DNA of 64,000 nucleotides, from the NCBI GenBank assembly GCA_022539475.1, contig VCMS01000173.1:1-64000 (forward strand), given 5' to 3'. The translations under genes and the position numbers were made by a program. The notes under the pieces were generated by a model. That model did not search any database. It saw only the letters and a list, made by a program, of their open reading frames with translations, and was not told the origin of the DNA. Each line of letters begins with the position of its first letter. Positions within the stretch are counted from its first letter, which is position 1. Below are positions 8,946 to 20,364 of the stretch, piece after piece. The stretch comes from Gracilaria domingensis. Its lineage: Eukaryota; Rhodophyta; Florideophyceae; Gracilariales; Gracilariaceae.

Positions 8946-10777
8946 CCTCACCCTGGTGTCATGGGGCTGCAATGAGCTATAAACATTCGAGACGTAATCT
9001 AACTTCGAAAAATATCGTCCAAGCGCTTGCGCTCTTTATAAAAGAAGGAGCAAAGGAAGTTAAGGACAAAACTGGGAAGACGGTTCAGAAGATGTACCTT
9101 ATCTACCAATTTCCGAACAATATGTGCAAGGAGGATGGACAAAAGCTTTACTTCGAAAAAGGTACAGGCTTTCAAAATCCATTTCAACATCTCAAGTCCT
9201 GCATAGCGGACAATGATGAACAAGCGTTGTACCAGCTTTGCGTTGAAAATATCAGGAGCATGCAATCCACCGCAAAGCATCAATGCTTCAAACCTTTTCT
9301 CAAGAACGTTTCCGAGAAGGATATCGTACTTTATGGCTACATAAGACTTATAGTCATGAAAAGTTTGACCCTTGCAACTGTAGAAGATCGTATCATTCGA
9401 GACTTCTCTTAACATGATTACAGATTCTGCGCCAAAACAGTTCGAAATGTTTTGGTCAAACTGACAGAACTTGTCGAGCGCAAGATCGCCCAGGAGCTGC
9501 AGGAAGCGGACTCTGGAGCAATTCTCCATGACGGCTGGACGTGCTCAAATGTTCATTACATCGGCCTGTTCGTATCATATGTAAGCAAGGAAATAAGCAA
9601 GGTGAATACAACGTTGCCGGAGAGGTTGCAAATAGCTTATTTTTCGTGCTCTCCTATGGCAAGCATTCACGATGCAGAAGACAACCATGACCATATTGGA
9701 AATAGTACGGATGACGAAGCTGTGCGGTTCACTGCAGAAACTCACGCGCAACACATTCAAGCGATGTTCTCATTCTATTCAGTTGATCCGTCGAAATGGA
9801 TTCAATTTCAGGTTGCTGACAATTGTGCATTTAAAAAGAAGGTTGCGAAGCTCTTGAAGATACTGCACGTAGCCTGCAAGAACCACTTGCTTAATCTGGA
9901 AGTTAATTACATGGTACGGACACTTCCAGACTTTAGCAATGTCAATGATTCTGTTCATTGTACTATGCTAGAGTGTAAACACATGTTAAGAAATTCAGCA
10001 CTTCTGCGGAACTTGGTTGATCTGAAGCCAATTATTCATAACAAAAACCAGGTGGTCTGGAGAGGTGTACATGTTAGAAAGATTTCTTCGCATTCGTGAT
10101 GAGCTTCTAAAGATATGCAACGATGGACGCTCGACGTTGTCTGTTGATGAGACAATCGGTTTCAAGAACAAAGTAATAAAATACGTAAAGTAGTTAAGTG
10201 GAATTGACCAGGCTACGAAGTACCTTCAGACGCCAGGTCTTTCACTGTATGACTGTCAAGATGCCCTGGATATGCTGACAGAAGAAATCGAACTTGGAAG
10301 GAGTGATGTAACCTCTCAATACTATGGATGCTTTTTGAAAAAGAAGTACACATCAAGTGAAGCGAACATCTTAGAAGGTCCTCACTTTGAGAACGGTGTT
10401 TGCATATTACAAGGGAACAGAGCTCATGAGCTCACAGAGCGTGAAAGCATGCCTGTCAACGTCTTTTTGTAGATGTGTCAGAATCCGATGTTGACAACGC
10501 TGACAATCATGAGGGTTCTGTTAGCTTTTTTGAGCGCAAAGAAAAGCGAAAGCGTCAGAAAATGTGTAGTTTGAGATACAAAGATTGTGCCTATATTTTG
10601 GGTTCTGTGGGGGAGGTAGAGAGGTTGTGGTCTATTGCAAACTATATTCTCAGAGAAGAAAGACAGAGTTTATCACCAATTGTGTTCGAATCGTTGATAT
10701 TTCTGCGAGTTAACTCTCGTTTTTGGGACGTATTCACTGTTCGTGAGGCTATGGGAATGGTTCAGGCGGATGGTTAA
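8930..10777 (+). pseudogene. hAT-superfamily transposase relic
   Basis: Three to four frame pieces make up a decayed hAT transposase. The first (to 9412) ends at a TAA and continues in the same frame from about 9420. The middle piece has the catalytic-domain opening LHDGWTCSNVHYIGLFVSY, typical of the region around the first Asp. The last piece (10475-10777) contains the hAT C-terminal dimerisation pattern, GEVERLWSIANYILREERQS followed by FLRVNSRFWD. Further shifts occur between 10099 and 10475. A BED-like finger may lie at the N-terminus but is not clear. Terminal inverted repeats were not found. The element is inactive. Confidence 0.72.
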
Positions 10778-10949
10778 GTATGCTCAACGTATGCTCGTAG
10801 TTTGTTGATCAATCTCATTAGATAAGAACAGGAGCAGTCTTGTATATCCGTAAAGAATATGGCAGTATGAAATCGAACGATCCAAATGTCGAAGTACTTT
10901 GGAGGAGAATCCAGCGTAGGTTAAAGTGTGCAGGATTGCTAGGCATTCT

Positions 10950-11165
10950 TCAATCGCAATTGGTATTGCAGCTTATGCTTCAATCGCAATTTGTATTGCA
11001 ACTCATGACGCAATTACAATTGGGATTGGAAGCTATGCAAGAGATTGAAATCTCAATTTTAGAGCAAGAATAGATTGCAATCCGGATTTCCTTTATATTG
11101 GAGAATGTGATTGATTGCTCAATTGATTGCCACAGCTGCAATCGCCAGCAATCAGAATGTTCCTA
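10950..11165. repeat. ATTGCAAT/CAATCGCAATT-rich repeat tract
   Basis: CAATCGCAATT(G/T)GTATTGCA recurs at about 10950 and 10980, with further ATTGCAAT, GATTGC and CAATTG words up to 11150. Short alternating words like these are common in subterminal parts of hAT elements, where transposase binds. Here the tract follows the relic directly, so that role is plausible but unproven. Confidence 0.45.
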
Positions 11166-11199
11166 GCCCTGGCCGCAGTACAGCCATCAGCAGCAATTA

Positions 11200-13993
11200 G
11201 ACCTTTTCAACCCTTTTGGGACTGAACGCTAAACCCTTTCGAGACGAAACGCTTATGTCTGTTCAAACAGACATCAGGGATTGGCTTCATTGGACAAGAA
11301 ATGAGATGAATGGCTGCATTTTCAACAGGTGGCTACTTTTTTATGTGTAATGGTAATACACATAACGCTAAACTACTTCTAATTAGTACGGTGTCAGTCG
11401 ATGGCATGAGTTGGCCAATACTAGTAGCCCAAAGAGCGTTACAATAGGCATATTGTTGTTGCAACATCCAGTACCGCGTTAATTGTGGACTCTTGAAGTC
11501 TGTTTAAAAAACAAATGCACATTAAAGAAACGTAATTAGAGACTGTGTCACTCTACCAATCTCAGGCTCATTTTTTCTCAAATCTCCGAACTGTTAGAAC
11601 GTACAGTGAAGAACGCTTCGCTCCGCGCAAGAAAAAAACAGAGGGTAAAGATCCACCGACAGGACTCCTCCTGTATTGATTGCCTTTAGCTCTGCTCGGC
11701 GCTTCTGGCGTTCTTTCAACTGTTGTACATCAAATCTGTAAAAAATTGGGCGACGCGACGAAACACGGATTTGGAGCCGCTCCCACACCCGTGTTCTTCG
11801 ACAATCTTTACGTTCAGTAGCTCCAATAAAAGCTCTTTCGTCTGTACTTAACAATAACAGAAAAACAGCGCTGAAAAGTGACGGCATCAAATGTAGTAAG
11901 GAGAACAAACCACTGTCCCAAACCTAAGTGTTCTGGCATATATATCAAATGTGTTGCGCGCCCCATGCGCACTTCATATCATAAAAACATTAGAACTAGC
12001 CAATCTTAACGCAGAAAACGTAGAGCTAGCCAATAACAACACAGCACGCACCCTCAGACATCAAACCCGACAGTGCAGTCAATCGTTTTTTGCTCGTTGG
12101 CCTCGCTCTCCTTAGCTTTTCCGTCGTCTCTTCACCAGCCACGAAGACCTCCTCAGCCACTGCCTCATATGTTTTTGACACTTCTGGAGTAGCATGAAAG
12201 CTATTGGTTTCTACTGTGCCTCACACATCTTTGAGACATAATGGCTCAATAGTTTCGGAGCAAGAAGGTGTAGGTCCGTTCAAGACCTTGTTCTTATGGT
12301 CGGTACCGGTATGCAGCGCAGCAGTACTTGTATGACAAGGGCAAAAACGAACAAACACGCACACAAAATAAACACGCAGTAGCGGTAGTGGTGTTAGAGA
12401 TGCCGCGAGGCGGATAACAATCCCTTCACAAGGTGCAAGGTCTCCGCAAGGAGTTTAATACACACCCAGGTTGGAAAGTTAGAGCCGAACACTCGGTTGT
12501 TCCGTTTACTTCCCCAGCACTGGGTGCAGCTCAACCTACTAAGTACTGCAGTAGGTTGGCTCACTGTCAGTGTGGTACAGCAGATATGCTACAAATATCT
12601 ACTTCAAATACCCCAATGAATGGGTGCAAACCTCCCACACGTGTGTGACTCACCGGCTAGGCCGTGCAACTCATAACATTAATTCTAATATGAAGTATAC
12701 CCAAGAATGGGCTGATATCACCAGTTATTCATACTGTGTGCCACCACCTCCCGGCATCGCCGTGCATATTATTAATCGCATCAGCGACGGAGTCCCGCAT
12801 TCGCGTTGCATTACAATATTGTTTTACAAGAGTTCTCCAAGTTTTTCAAAAGTGCACTCGTGTTCATTAGAAATGGGACTCGGTTCTTCACACGCACTTA
12901 GTGTAATCTGTAGAGCTTCGTTGTTCTCTTTGACAAAGTTCTTTGTAAAAATAGCGTACAATTCTGACAGACGACAAATATATGTTTTTAAGTTTACAAA
13001 TAATGGCACAGGAAACGCTTCGGCAAGCTATGATGCCTAGGGCTGTATGGCGGCTTATACTTGAGTGCTAAGGGATAAACTATTTTTTACACAATTTAAC
13101 GCCAAGCTTTGCAAAGTAGATGTAAAAAGTTTATTACATGGTGGTGCCTCCTGTTGGTAGTTTAGTGGCCATTGGGAAATGATGTTCTTCTGGAGTTCGA
13201 TCTCAAACTGCAGCTGTGTGACAGATTCAGAAGCGGAGATTGAGAGCGAAACCTTATGCGAGTCTTGCCGTGAAAGCCAGGTGCGCATGCCAAGCAAGAG
13301 GTTTGAATGAAGAGTTTCTATTAGATGGAGGAGCGCTCCATGACCATGGTAGTAATTGGATGTATGGAGAAGCGATTAAACTCACACCCATTGACAGAGG
13401 TTAGTCTTAATAATAGTGAGATGGCTTTAAGAAAGCAGAACAAGTGGTGCTGTGTTATCCAACAGATTTCATCTTTGCCCAATAATAATGCACGCTTAAA
13501 GCTAACTAGATTTAAGCGCTCTGTCCCAAAAGGGTTAAACACTAATGGCTACGAGAGCAACTTAGTTTTTTAATTCGTTTTAAACTTTTAGAGACGAAAC
13601 TTTTATGTCTAGTGTACTAGACATAAGAAATAATTATGATTGGATGCTAACCAGAACAATTGGTTGTCAGTCTGCCATGTGGTGATTTTTCTTATGTATA
13701 GTGTACTAGACATAAGCATGTATTATGCACATTTTACGTAACTGCATGCGTCTTGCGCTATCATTAGCTCTCTGAAAATTATGCGCAATTTCTCGCCAAT
13801 GACTACTGCTCAGAGAAATCAATATGCACAAGAAAACAATCAATCAACTACGACTGGTTAAATTTACTGCATTTTAACTCGTCTTTGCAAGTTCATTGGC
13901 TTGCTCTTATGTCTACCATGCTAGACATAAGAATGTTTAGTCCCTTAACCCTTTTGGAACTAAAAGTTTTTATGTCTAGTGAGCTAGACATAA
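11200..13993. repeat. Gene-poor stretch with copies of a TTATGTCTAG...CTAGACATAA hairpin
   Basis: No convincing gene is present. Palindromes of one family occur at 11255-11274 (diverged), 13603-13626, 13691-13716, 13906-13931 and 13970-13993, each with TATGTCTA facing TAGACATA around a 4-6 base centre. The phrase AACCCTTTTGG(G/A)AC or its complement occurs near three of them (11209, 13522, 13944). The copies look like short non-autonomous repeats or ends of elements. A separate palindrome CAACCTACTAAGTACTGCAGTAGGTTG lies near 12531-12557. A 104-codon minus-strand frame at 11594-11908 has no recognisable relative. Confidence 0.6.
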
Positions 13994-14001
13994 GAAAGAG
14001 C

Positions 14002-14010
14002 CAATGGAAG
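14002..14010. repeat. Target-site duplication of the MULE, left copy
   Basis: CAATGGAAG directly precedes the left terminal repeat and is found unchanged directly after the right terminal repeat (19980-19988). Nine bases is the usual target duplication length of Mutator-like elements. Confidence 0.95.
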
Positions 14011-14273
14011 GGCCCCCGGAGAACCTACGCACCGTACCGGTCATATACGGAGGCCCCAGAACCTCCCCTGATATAGAAGAAATTACAAAGGATTCTCTCT
14101 AGAACATGGAGGCTTTTCCAGATCCTCTCTCACCATTGAGCCAAGTCAGTAGCAGTGGATAGATCCTCTGTGCCTCACAACCTTATTGGTTCTCCACAAA
14201 ATCTCCCGCGGTGACCAAAAAAAGGGCTCCCACGGCGTGAAATATTCTACCTAACCGCCAAGCCGTCATTGCG
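14011..14273. repeat. MULE left terminal inverted repeat
   Basis: About 265 imperfect bases pair with 19710-19979. The first ~65 bases are almost identical; inner parts (CCTCTCTCACCATT, TCTCCCGCGGT, TTCTACCTAACCGCCAAGC) are recognisable with indels. Long terminal repeats of this kind are characteristic of MULEs and bind the transposase. Confidence 0.9.
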
Positions 14274-14948
14274 CGCGCTTTTCAAATTGAAAGTAAGTAA
14301 TAGTAGACGGGCAGACCACTCCAAAGCCATTCAAAACGTTGGCCTAGACATCCCATCCTAGCTCTTCCTCCTTCTTTGCTCTTTCAATTTGGAATATCAA
14401 TACGTCTGATCCTCACACAACTCTTTCTCCGCCTGCGTTCGGCAATGAGTATACGCTCCAGCTCGCCCCACCTCTTTACTGATTCGTTATTGCGGCATTA
14501 GCATACGAGGTAAGTATTCCAACACCAAACTAACGCACTACATATTCTCTTCATGTACTGACTATCGCTTGTACGCACGATATTGATTTTCGGGATGATC
14601 TACAACAGAGAGAGCTCTATTGATAGCTTGTTGGGGGTTCAGCACAGAGCGTCAATCGGAACACGCAAAGGTATCCGCATTTCTAGTGTTACGGGTTTGA
14701 GACGAAAGCAACCGAGGTCCCTCGTTAGGGTTGAGCTTTTGACGTTTTGATTTTCCTCATTCGAGAAAAAACTTCTTTCTCTTCCTCGCGCGGGCTCCCA
14801 GGCCGGCTTTCGGGTTCTCAATTACCACAGCCGTACCACTTTTCGGCGTTGTGGGAAGATCGGGTACTACGGCTGGGGTTGGTAGAGAATCTTGGGGTCT
14901 GTGGGGATAGCGGCAACTATTGAGCTCCTGGAGTCCTGCATTTAAGTA

Positions 14949-17900
14949 TTACTTGAGGCTCTGAACCGCTATGTCCCCATGGCTTTGAGCTACGCGATGA
15001 ATCTGGTCACAGAGCGACTTACAGTCGGCGTAAGTCGCATAGGACGATATCTCGCGTCTTCGCTTTTCTGTGAGCTCTGCGAGGACCTGTTTGACTCTCT
15101 GTTCTGCTCTCTCGGAGCTTCTGTGTAGGGCAGAATTCCGAGGTTGATCTCCAGGGACCGGGTCGTTGAGAGGTTCTGTTTGTTCTTGATCAGCAATGGA
15201 GCCGGTTGCGGTCTCCCGCAGCTTCAGTATGTCCGGTAGTGTCCAACAATTTGGGTCTCTGTTCCAGTATGGGTGCCAATGGTCCGAGATGTGGAAATGT
15301 TGAGGAAGAGCCACTCTAATTTGGGGCCACCGGTCCACTACATCACTGAAGACGACGAAAAGAGGCGTTATGTGAGAGCATGGAATTCCCCACGCCGTCA
15401 TGTTCCTGCAACTGCATTTCCCGGCGGTCCTCTCTGGAGAGTCGGAGCACCTCAGCAGGTATATATTGTACACTCTGTTTTGGTGACTGTTTTGAGGAAC
15501 AGTGTCTTCTGTGGTCTGGTACTTTGACAGAGAGAACAGTACAATAGGTTGTTCGGAAGACAGCTGCTGATCTTCTACGTCAATGTCAAAGTTGAAGGGC
15601 GCGTCACGTGAGGGGAGAACCGTAGCATCGGTTACTTTGTAGTGTGATGAATACTGCACACTCTTCTCCAGGAAGTGGGTTATACTATAAGTCGTGAAGT
15701 GTTGGATAAGGGTAGATGCAGTTTCGAATGATAGCGGAAGTCCTGATGTGAGGAGACGGTTTCTCAGTGCCGTATCTCGTATGGTGGCCTCGTTCCTGCG
15801 TTTAAATTTCAAACGCTCCGTGAGGGACGCCATAACGTGCGGTACTTGCGAAAATGGGACATCTTCCTTCAAAATGAAGAGTCGGTACCTCGAATGAGAT
15901 GATTCGCAGTACCCCGATCCCTGGAAAAGAAACCTGTACGGGAGCCTTAAATCCTTGAAACATCGCATGAGCATCGAAGGATTGTCGCGATAAAGATATT
16001 TGCACCATTGCGGTACTCTCGCTCGAAAGTTGTAAAAGTATCTTTGTTCGAACTGTGTCCTACGCGCTTCAAACTTGTCTACAGTTGTGCTCTTGCGAAG
16101 GACAAACAGGTCCGCTCCAATTTGCGTAGCCAAGGCGGTCCTCCCTATTGATTTGCAGCACCGTTCGATGTTGGCACCCTGATTCTTATGAGGTACCAGT
16201 CATCCAACATGATGAACGATATAGAAAAAACCTCCTTTATGCCTCCAATAAGTGATGCACACTGGTCCACAGTAAACGAGGAGGGAGAAATGCGCATGCA
16301 CTCTCTAAAACGCTCAAGTACCCAAACGAAACTTACCATGGTTTCGTCTCCCATATAATCCATGAAGAATGTCGTAAGGTTGCCGTCATTGTCACGCCCG
16401 TTTATGCTGACGAGGGGAAGATTAAAGCGATTGGAGATCGCTTTACAATCGAAAGATACACCCGGGACTATACCATATCGTTCGTAGTTTCGCACCCAGT
16501 CCTCCAAGCACCAGGCTACATACTGAAGGCCGTTGTCACTGTTCGTACGACAGTATATTCTGTGCCTCGGGTTCTTAGATTGTAGATCCAGCAGATTTTA
16601 GTACAACCTGAGGCACTCATTATGCCTCGGGTATTGAGTATCGTACATATACTTCACACGTTTTCTGAACAACTCCCTGTCCACCAGAACCCCTTACTTC
16701 GTTTCGATCAGTTTGAAAACTAAATTGTACTGGAGATGTAGAGTATTACGTAAATGCTTCGCTTCGCGCTCCATTGCTGAGGAGAGCTTACGTCGTAGCT
16801 CGTTGATTTTCGGAGGGTGATTATGATGAGCTTTAGCGAAATCAGCACAGAATATATGCTTCCGTTTCCCACCTTCAGACACTCGCACTCTTCGAACTTT
16901 CAGACTGTACGGGCATTTGTAGTGCTCAGCATCATAGCACATTTGAGATAGCCGCGCAGTAGTATCTTGTTTCCGTCCCCCTCTTTATACTTAGAATCCC
17001 TGGTAAAGAGGTTGAACCCAAAATATTCGGCGATGTACTTAAGATGTTGCAACACCTCGTGTTGCTCACTGCCATCCATTTGGTCGAGGTACGCAACAAA
17101 CCCTCGACAGACACACTCCTCCGTCGTGAACTCCTCATTGGAGGTTGAGCTGTCCGTGTTATCTGAATTGGATAAGCACGGAGCTGAAGAACCTCCCAGT
17201 ACTGACCCCATGACACCGAAATGGGAGCCCGGGGCCTCTTCCTCTCTAGAATCTGGCTGTAAAGCCATGGATGGTGACAGATTCTGGGATACACAGCATG
17301 TTAGAATGTGAGTAAGTCAGTGTTCAGATATGAAAGTAATCTGATTCTTACCTCGTTCTCCGTGCGACGTCGCTGTTGCCTCACTTGTTCTGTAACCTCA
17401 CGAACAGAACTGTCTACAGAAAGGGAAGCGTCCTTCTTCTCGTCCATCTCGATAACTTGAACCGAGCTCGATGATCCACTGGGTATCGAGAGGATCTCTG
17501 GGACCCTCTCAATTCTGCATTCTCGCATTTGGGGCTGTGAGCGCATATGCTCGCCATCGCCAGGAGGCCTCCTTGTGCGCATATGCTCACCATCGTCAGG
17601 AGGCCTCCTTGTCACGCCCATCAAAGCGGTAGAGGGTCTAGGGGGAAGGGTGTCCATGAAGTCGTCCGCATCTGAACTCCCTTCACTGGCGGCGACGGTT
17701 GTTGTCCTCACGGCATCAACCGGGGTCTTGGGTGTGAAGGTGATGAAAGGTATGCGCAACCGTGCTGGTGCGTTTTTCTTGATAGTCGCACGAATAGCGT
17801 CCCTTCGTTTCGTCTTTCCGCGCCGCATCTCCAGCTGGAGACGTTCATGGTTATGAACATTCGTGCCAGAAAGGATCCATCCCTTCTCGTTCAAACGGGC

Positions 17901-18227
17901 TTTAGCCATAAAGGCTGCCTTACAGCCACAACCAGGGTGCTTCTTCTCGTACCTGAGACACCGCAGTCTCACATTGAGTCCATACTGTCGTGACCTGGTA
18001 ACGGGTTTGCAAAACTGAACCCAGTACTCGTACCCTTCTGTCTCACAGAGGTCGAACACATACTTCGGAAGATCCAAAACAGTCCACTCTACACACGATG
18101 TGTCATCGGAGTCCTTTCTCTTCACGACTCTCAGCTCGTTTTTTGCCACTAACAACTGGGTTTTTGTGAGCTTTACGAGTTTGCACACTTCCTTTACGCG
18201 CTTCTCGCGTTTTTCGTCCCGTCCCAA
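14949..18227 (-). pseudogene. MULE transposase, frameshifted
   Basis: Five frame pieces in order. Piece 1 (18227-17301) has a FAR1/WRKY-GCM-like zinc domain with LRCLRYEKKHPGCGCKAAF and the His pair in TNVHNHE, then a disordered Ser/Pro region. Pieces 2-3 (17268-16694) carry a second such domain (KRKHIFCADFAKAHHNHPP). Piece 4 (16507-16145) is the MULE DDE core, with FDCKAISNRFNLPL around the first Asp, then FTVDQCAS around the second. Piece 5 (16133-14949) ends the catalytic domain and has a SWIM finger, KCSCRNMTAWGIPCSHI (CxCx8CxH). Some gaps could have been introns, but frames shift so often that decay is more likely. The tail is helical and Arg/Lys/Glu-rich. Confidence 0.85.
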
Positions 18228-18957
18228 CAGAACCTCCCTTTAGCTGTCCACCTGAATCCAGAACTTCTTCATAATCCGTGCTTCCCTTCAAATAGCTGGC
18301 CTGATCTTCAGCTCCTACGTCCCCGCTGCCACCCTTCCCACCTCCTACAGGCTTCGATCCAGACCCCTTCGCCCTACTACCCATATCCACACAAACATTA
18401 CCATCTTTACTCTTATGTCGTCGGACATATATCTCCTGCCGGCGGTGCATATGAATTTGTGATACTGCAAATTCATTCGATATCGGCAGCATATGACTGA
18501 CTGCCATTACCATACGCACGCGAGCTTCCACGCAGACCCAGCGATAGGTTTCTACTAGATTAGAGGGATGCTGTTGAACGAACTTCACATTCGGCATCAC
18601 CCCTAGTGTTCGTGCGAAGTGACTCATCATGGATATCACATATGCGCCACAGCTATGTGAGTTCTTTTGCATTCGATACCCCAGTACGTCCAACATGTAG
18701 TTCCCCTACTTCACGACCCAGTCCTTCTGCTCACGCAGTGCGTGATTAATCATCGATGTCACAAGAAATCTACATTTCACTGGACAGTCAAAGCGAAGAT
18801 TATACCCCCAATAGATTTCCCACTTTCTCCCTTCAATCTTACCCGCCAAAAACGCTCCCCAATGAACCTGTCCGACGTTGACTGGAATGACAATTGTCGT
18901 AACTGCGTTCAGACTAGAGTAAATCTTCTCTCTGAAACGCCTTTCGTAACGCCCCAA
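18103..18957 (-). pseudogene. ULP1/C48-type cysteine protease inside the MULE
   Basis: The N-terminal part has VIPVNVGQVHWGAFLAG, the strand and catalytic His of ULP1 (SUMO/NEDD8-processing) proteases; a TAG at 18706-18708 follows; then the same frame resumes and gives QKNSHSCGAYVISMM, the catalytic Cys with its upstream Gln. The Asp lies presumably in the strand after the His (WEIYWGYN is at the place of the usual YDS). The C-terminal third is basic and low-complexity and overlaps the transposase frame by ~125 bases. Plant MULEs of the Kaonashi type carry ULP1 proteases; finding one here indicates either a common old association or independent capture. Confidence 0.82.
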
Positions 18958-19709
18958 GACCTCTAACTGTTCGTCTTTTGAATGCGACTCAGAATCGTTC
19001 GCAAGGTTTGAGATCCTACAACCAGTATCAGTAGGAATAAAAACAACTCCGTTCTAACTCCAAAATACCTGTATTCATCAGGATGTTGCTGAACCAGGCG
19101 TTTCGAGCCGACAAAGTTACAAAATTTGAACCAAATCCCCCTTGCGTATTAGTAGCATTGCGATATTCAAGAATTAGATAGAATCACAGAGGCTTCAGTT
19201 TACGAAATCAACGAGGGCTCTTTCTATAGAACTTAATCAGACCTGCCTGTAATAAAAGGCGTAAAAATATGGAAATAGAGCTAACCAATTTTCTCATATT
19301 ACCTTTCCTTTTCACAGTGAGACAACGTTCGCAGTTTTGGTGAGAATCAAAAAGATCGTCCGGCTCTAAAACGAAAACGATATCAGAATTCATTTCGTCA
19401 CCGCGTTGTACCTTCCAAGGATCTATAAATCCAATTAAAAAGGAATCGAATACATCTTTGAGTCGGTATTTTACAAGAAAAAAGGTAAAGTTCTGAATGG
19501 AAGCTACCTTGTGACGTTTGATGGCAAATTGTTGCTAAAGGAATGTAGAATAGTACCACTGGTATGCTGAATCTCAAGAAGATGAACTGAAACGGAAGCT
19601 GTTGGTATCGATAATTGAAAAGAATTGCGCTGTTATACAACACAGGAACGGGCCGCTCGATCGCAGAGAATACGTAACGCTTTTGCTTAGAATTGTTTAC
19701 AAAAATTGT

Positions 19710-19979
19710 ATGCAGTGACTGCTTGGCGGTTAGGTAGAAGATGTGACGCTGTGGCAGCTGTCTTGAAGGTTACCGCGGGAGACTTGTGAAAGATCAATAA
19801 AGTTGTGAGCCACAGAGGATTTTCTCATTGCTACTGACTTGGCACGCACTTAATGGTGAGAGAGGATCTGGAAGAGCTTCCATGTTCTAGAGGGGATCCT
19901 CTGTAATTCATTTTCATATCAGGGGAGGTTCTGGGGCCTCCGTATACGACCGGTACGGTGCGTAGGTTCTCCGGGGGCC
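19710..19979. repeat. MULE right terminal inverted repeat
   Basis: Reverse complement of the left repeat, ending TCTCCGGGGGCC immediately before the second CAATGGAAG. Between the ULP1 frame and this repeat (about 18960-19710) no gene was seen; it should hold the element's promoter. Confidence 0.9.
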
Positions 19980-19988
19980 CAATGGAAG
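19980..19988. repeat. Target-site duplication of the MULE, right copy
   Basis: CAATGGAAG, identical to 14002-14010, fixes the right border of the element. Confidence 0.95.
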
Positions 19989-20130
19989 GAAGAAAATGAG
20001 CGCATGATGCGGCTGAGGAAAAACGGTGTAACAAACCATGTTAATTGAGATACACGTGGTACTCGAGTTCGAATGTTATTGGTTTGATTTCAAACCGATT
20101 GAATTTGTAGCCAATTGAAAAGATTCTTCG

Positions 20131-20241
20131 CTTATGTCTAGTGAGCTAGACATAAGCCAAACAGACAAGTGGCACTCTGACAACGATTGGTTATAGCGGC
20201 TACCCAATCATGTTGCCCGCTTATGTCTAGCTCGACATAAG
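20131..20241. repeat. Two further copies of the TTATGTCTAG hairpin
   Basis: Palindromes at 20131-20156 and 20220-20241, followed by CGTCTCAAAGGGGTTAAGGGTT, the complement of the phrase seen beside copies at 11-14 kb. They belong to the same local field of repeats that the MULE interrupted. Confidence 0.7.
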
Positions 20242-20364
20242 CGAACCGTCTCAAAGGGGTTAAGGGTTAAAGCGCAAGCTATCAAAATCTTTGCAGAGGA
20301 GCTTTGCCACGTTTTCCCTTGGAGAAGCTTGCTTCTCAAACCATTGATGGGAGGACAGAGATTT

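Larger units (their letters stand above)
14011..19979 (-). mobile_element. Complete Mutator-like element (MULE) with ULP1-type protease
   Basis: A 5969-bp element with terminal inverted repeats that start GGCCCCCGGAGAACC and end with the complement, bounded by perfect 9-bp target duplications. It contains two minus-strand genes in decay: a ULP1-like cysteine protease (18957-18103) upstream and the transposase (18227-14949). The perfect target duplication suggests a fairly recent insertion or little drift there, whereas the coding frames have several breaks, so the element may have been inserted while already defective, helped by an active relative. It landed among copies of the TTATGTCTAG hairpin family. 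Confidence 0.93.

Noticed and set aside
10840-11073. 77-codon plus-strand frame with repeated LQSQLVLQLM
   Set aside because: It is the translation of the ATTGCAAT/CAATCGCAATT repeat tract, not a gene.
11594-11908. 104-codon minus-strand frame with protein-like composition
   Set aside because: No recognisable motif, isolated in a repeat-rich stretch; not enough to call a gene.
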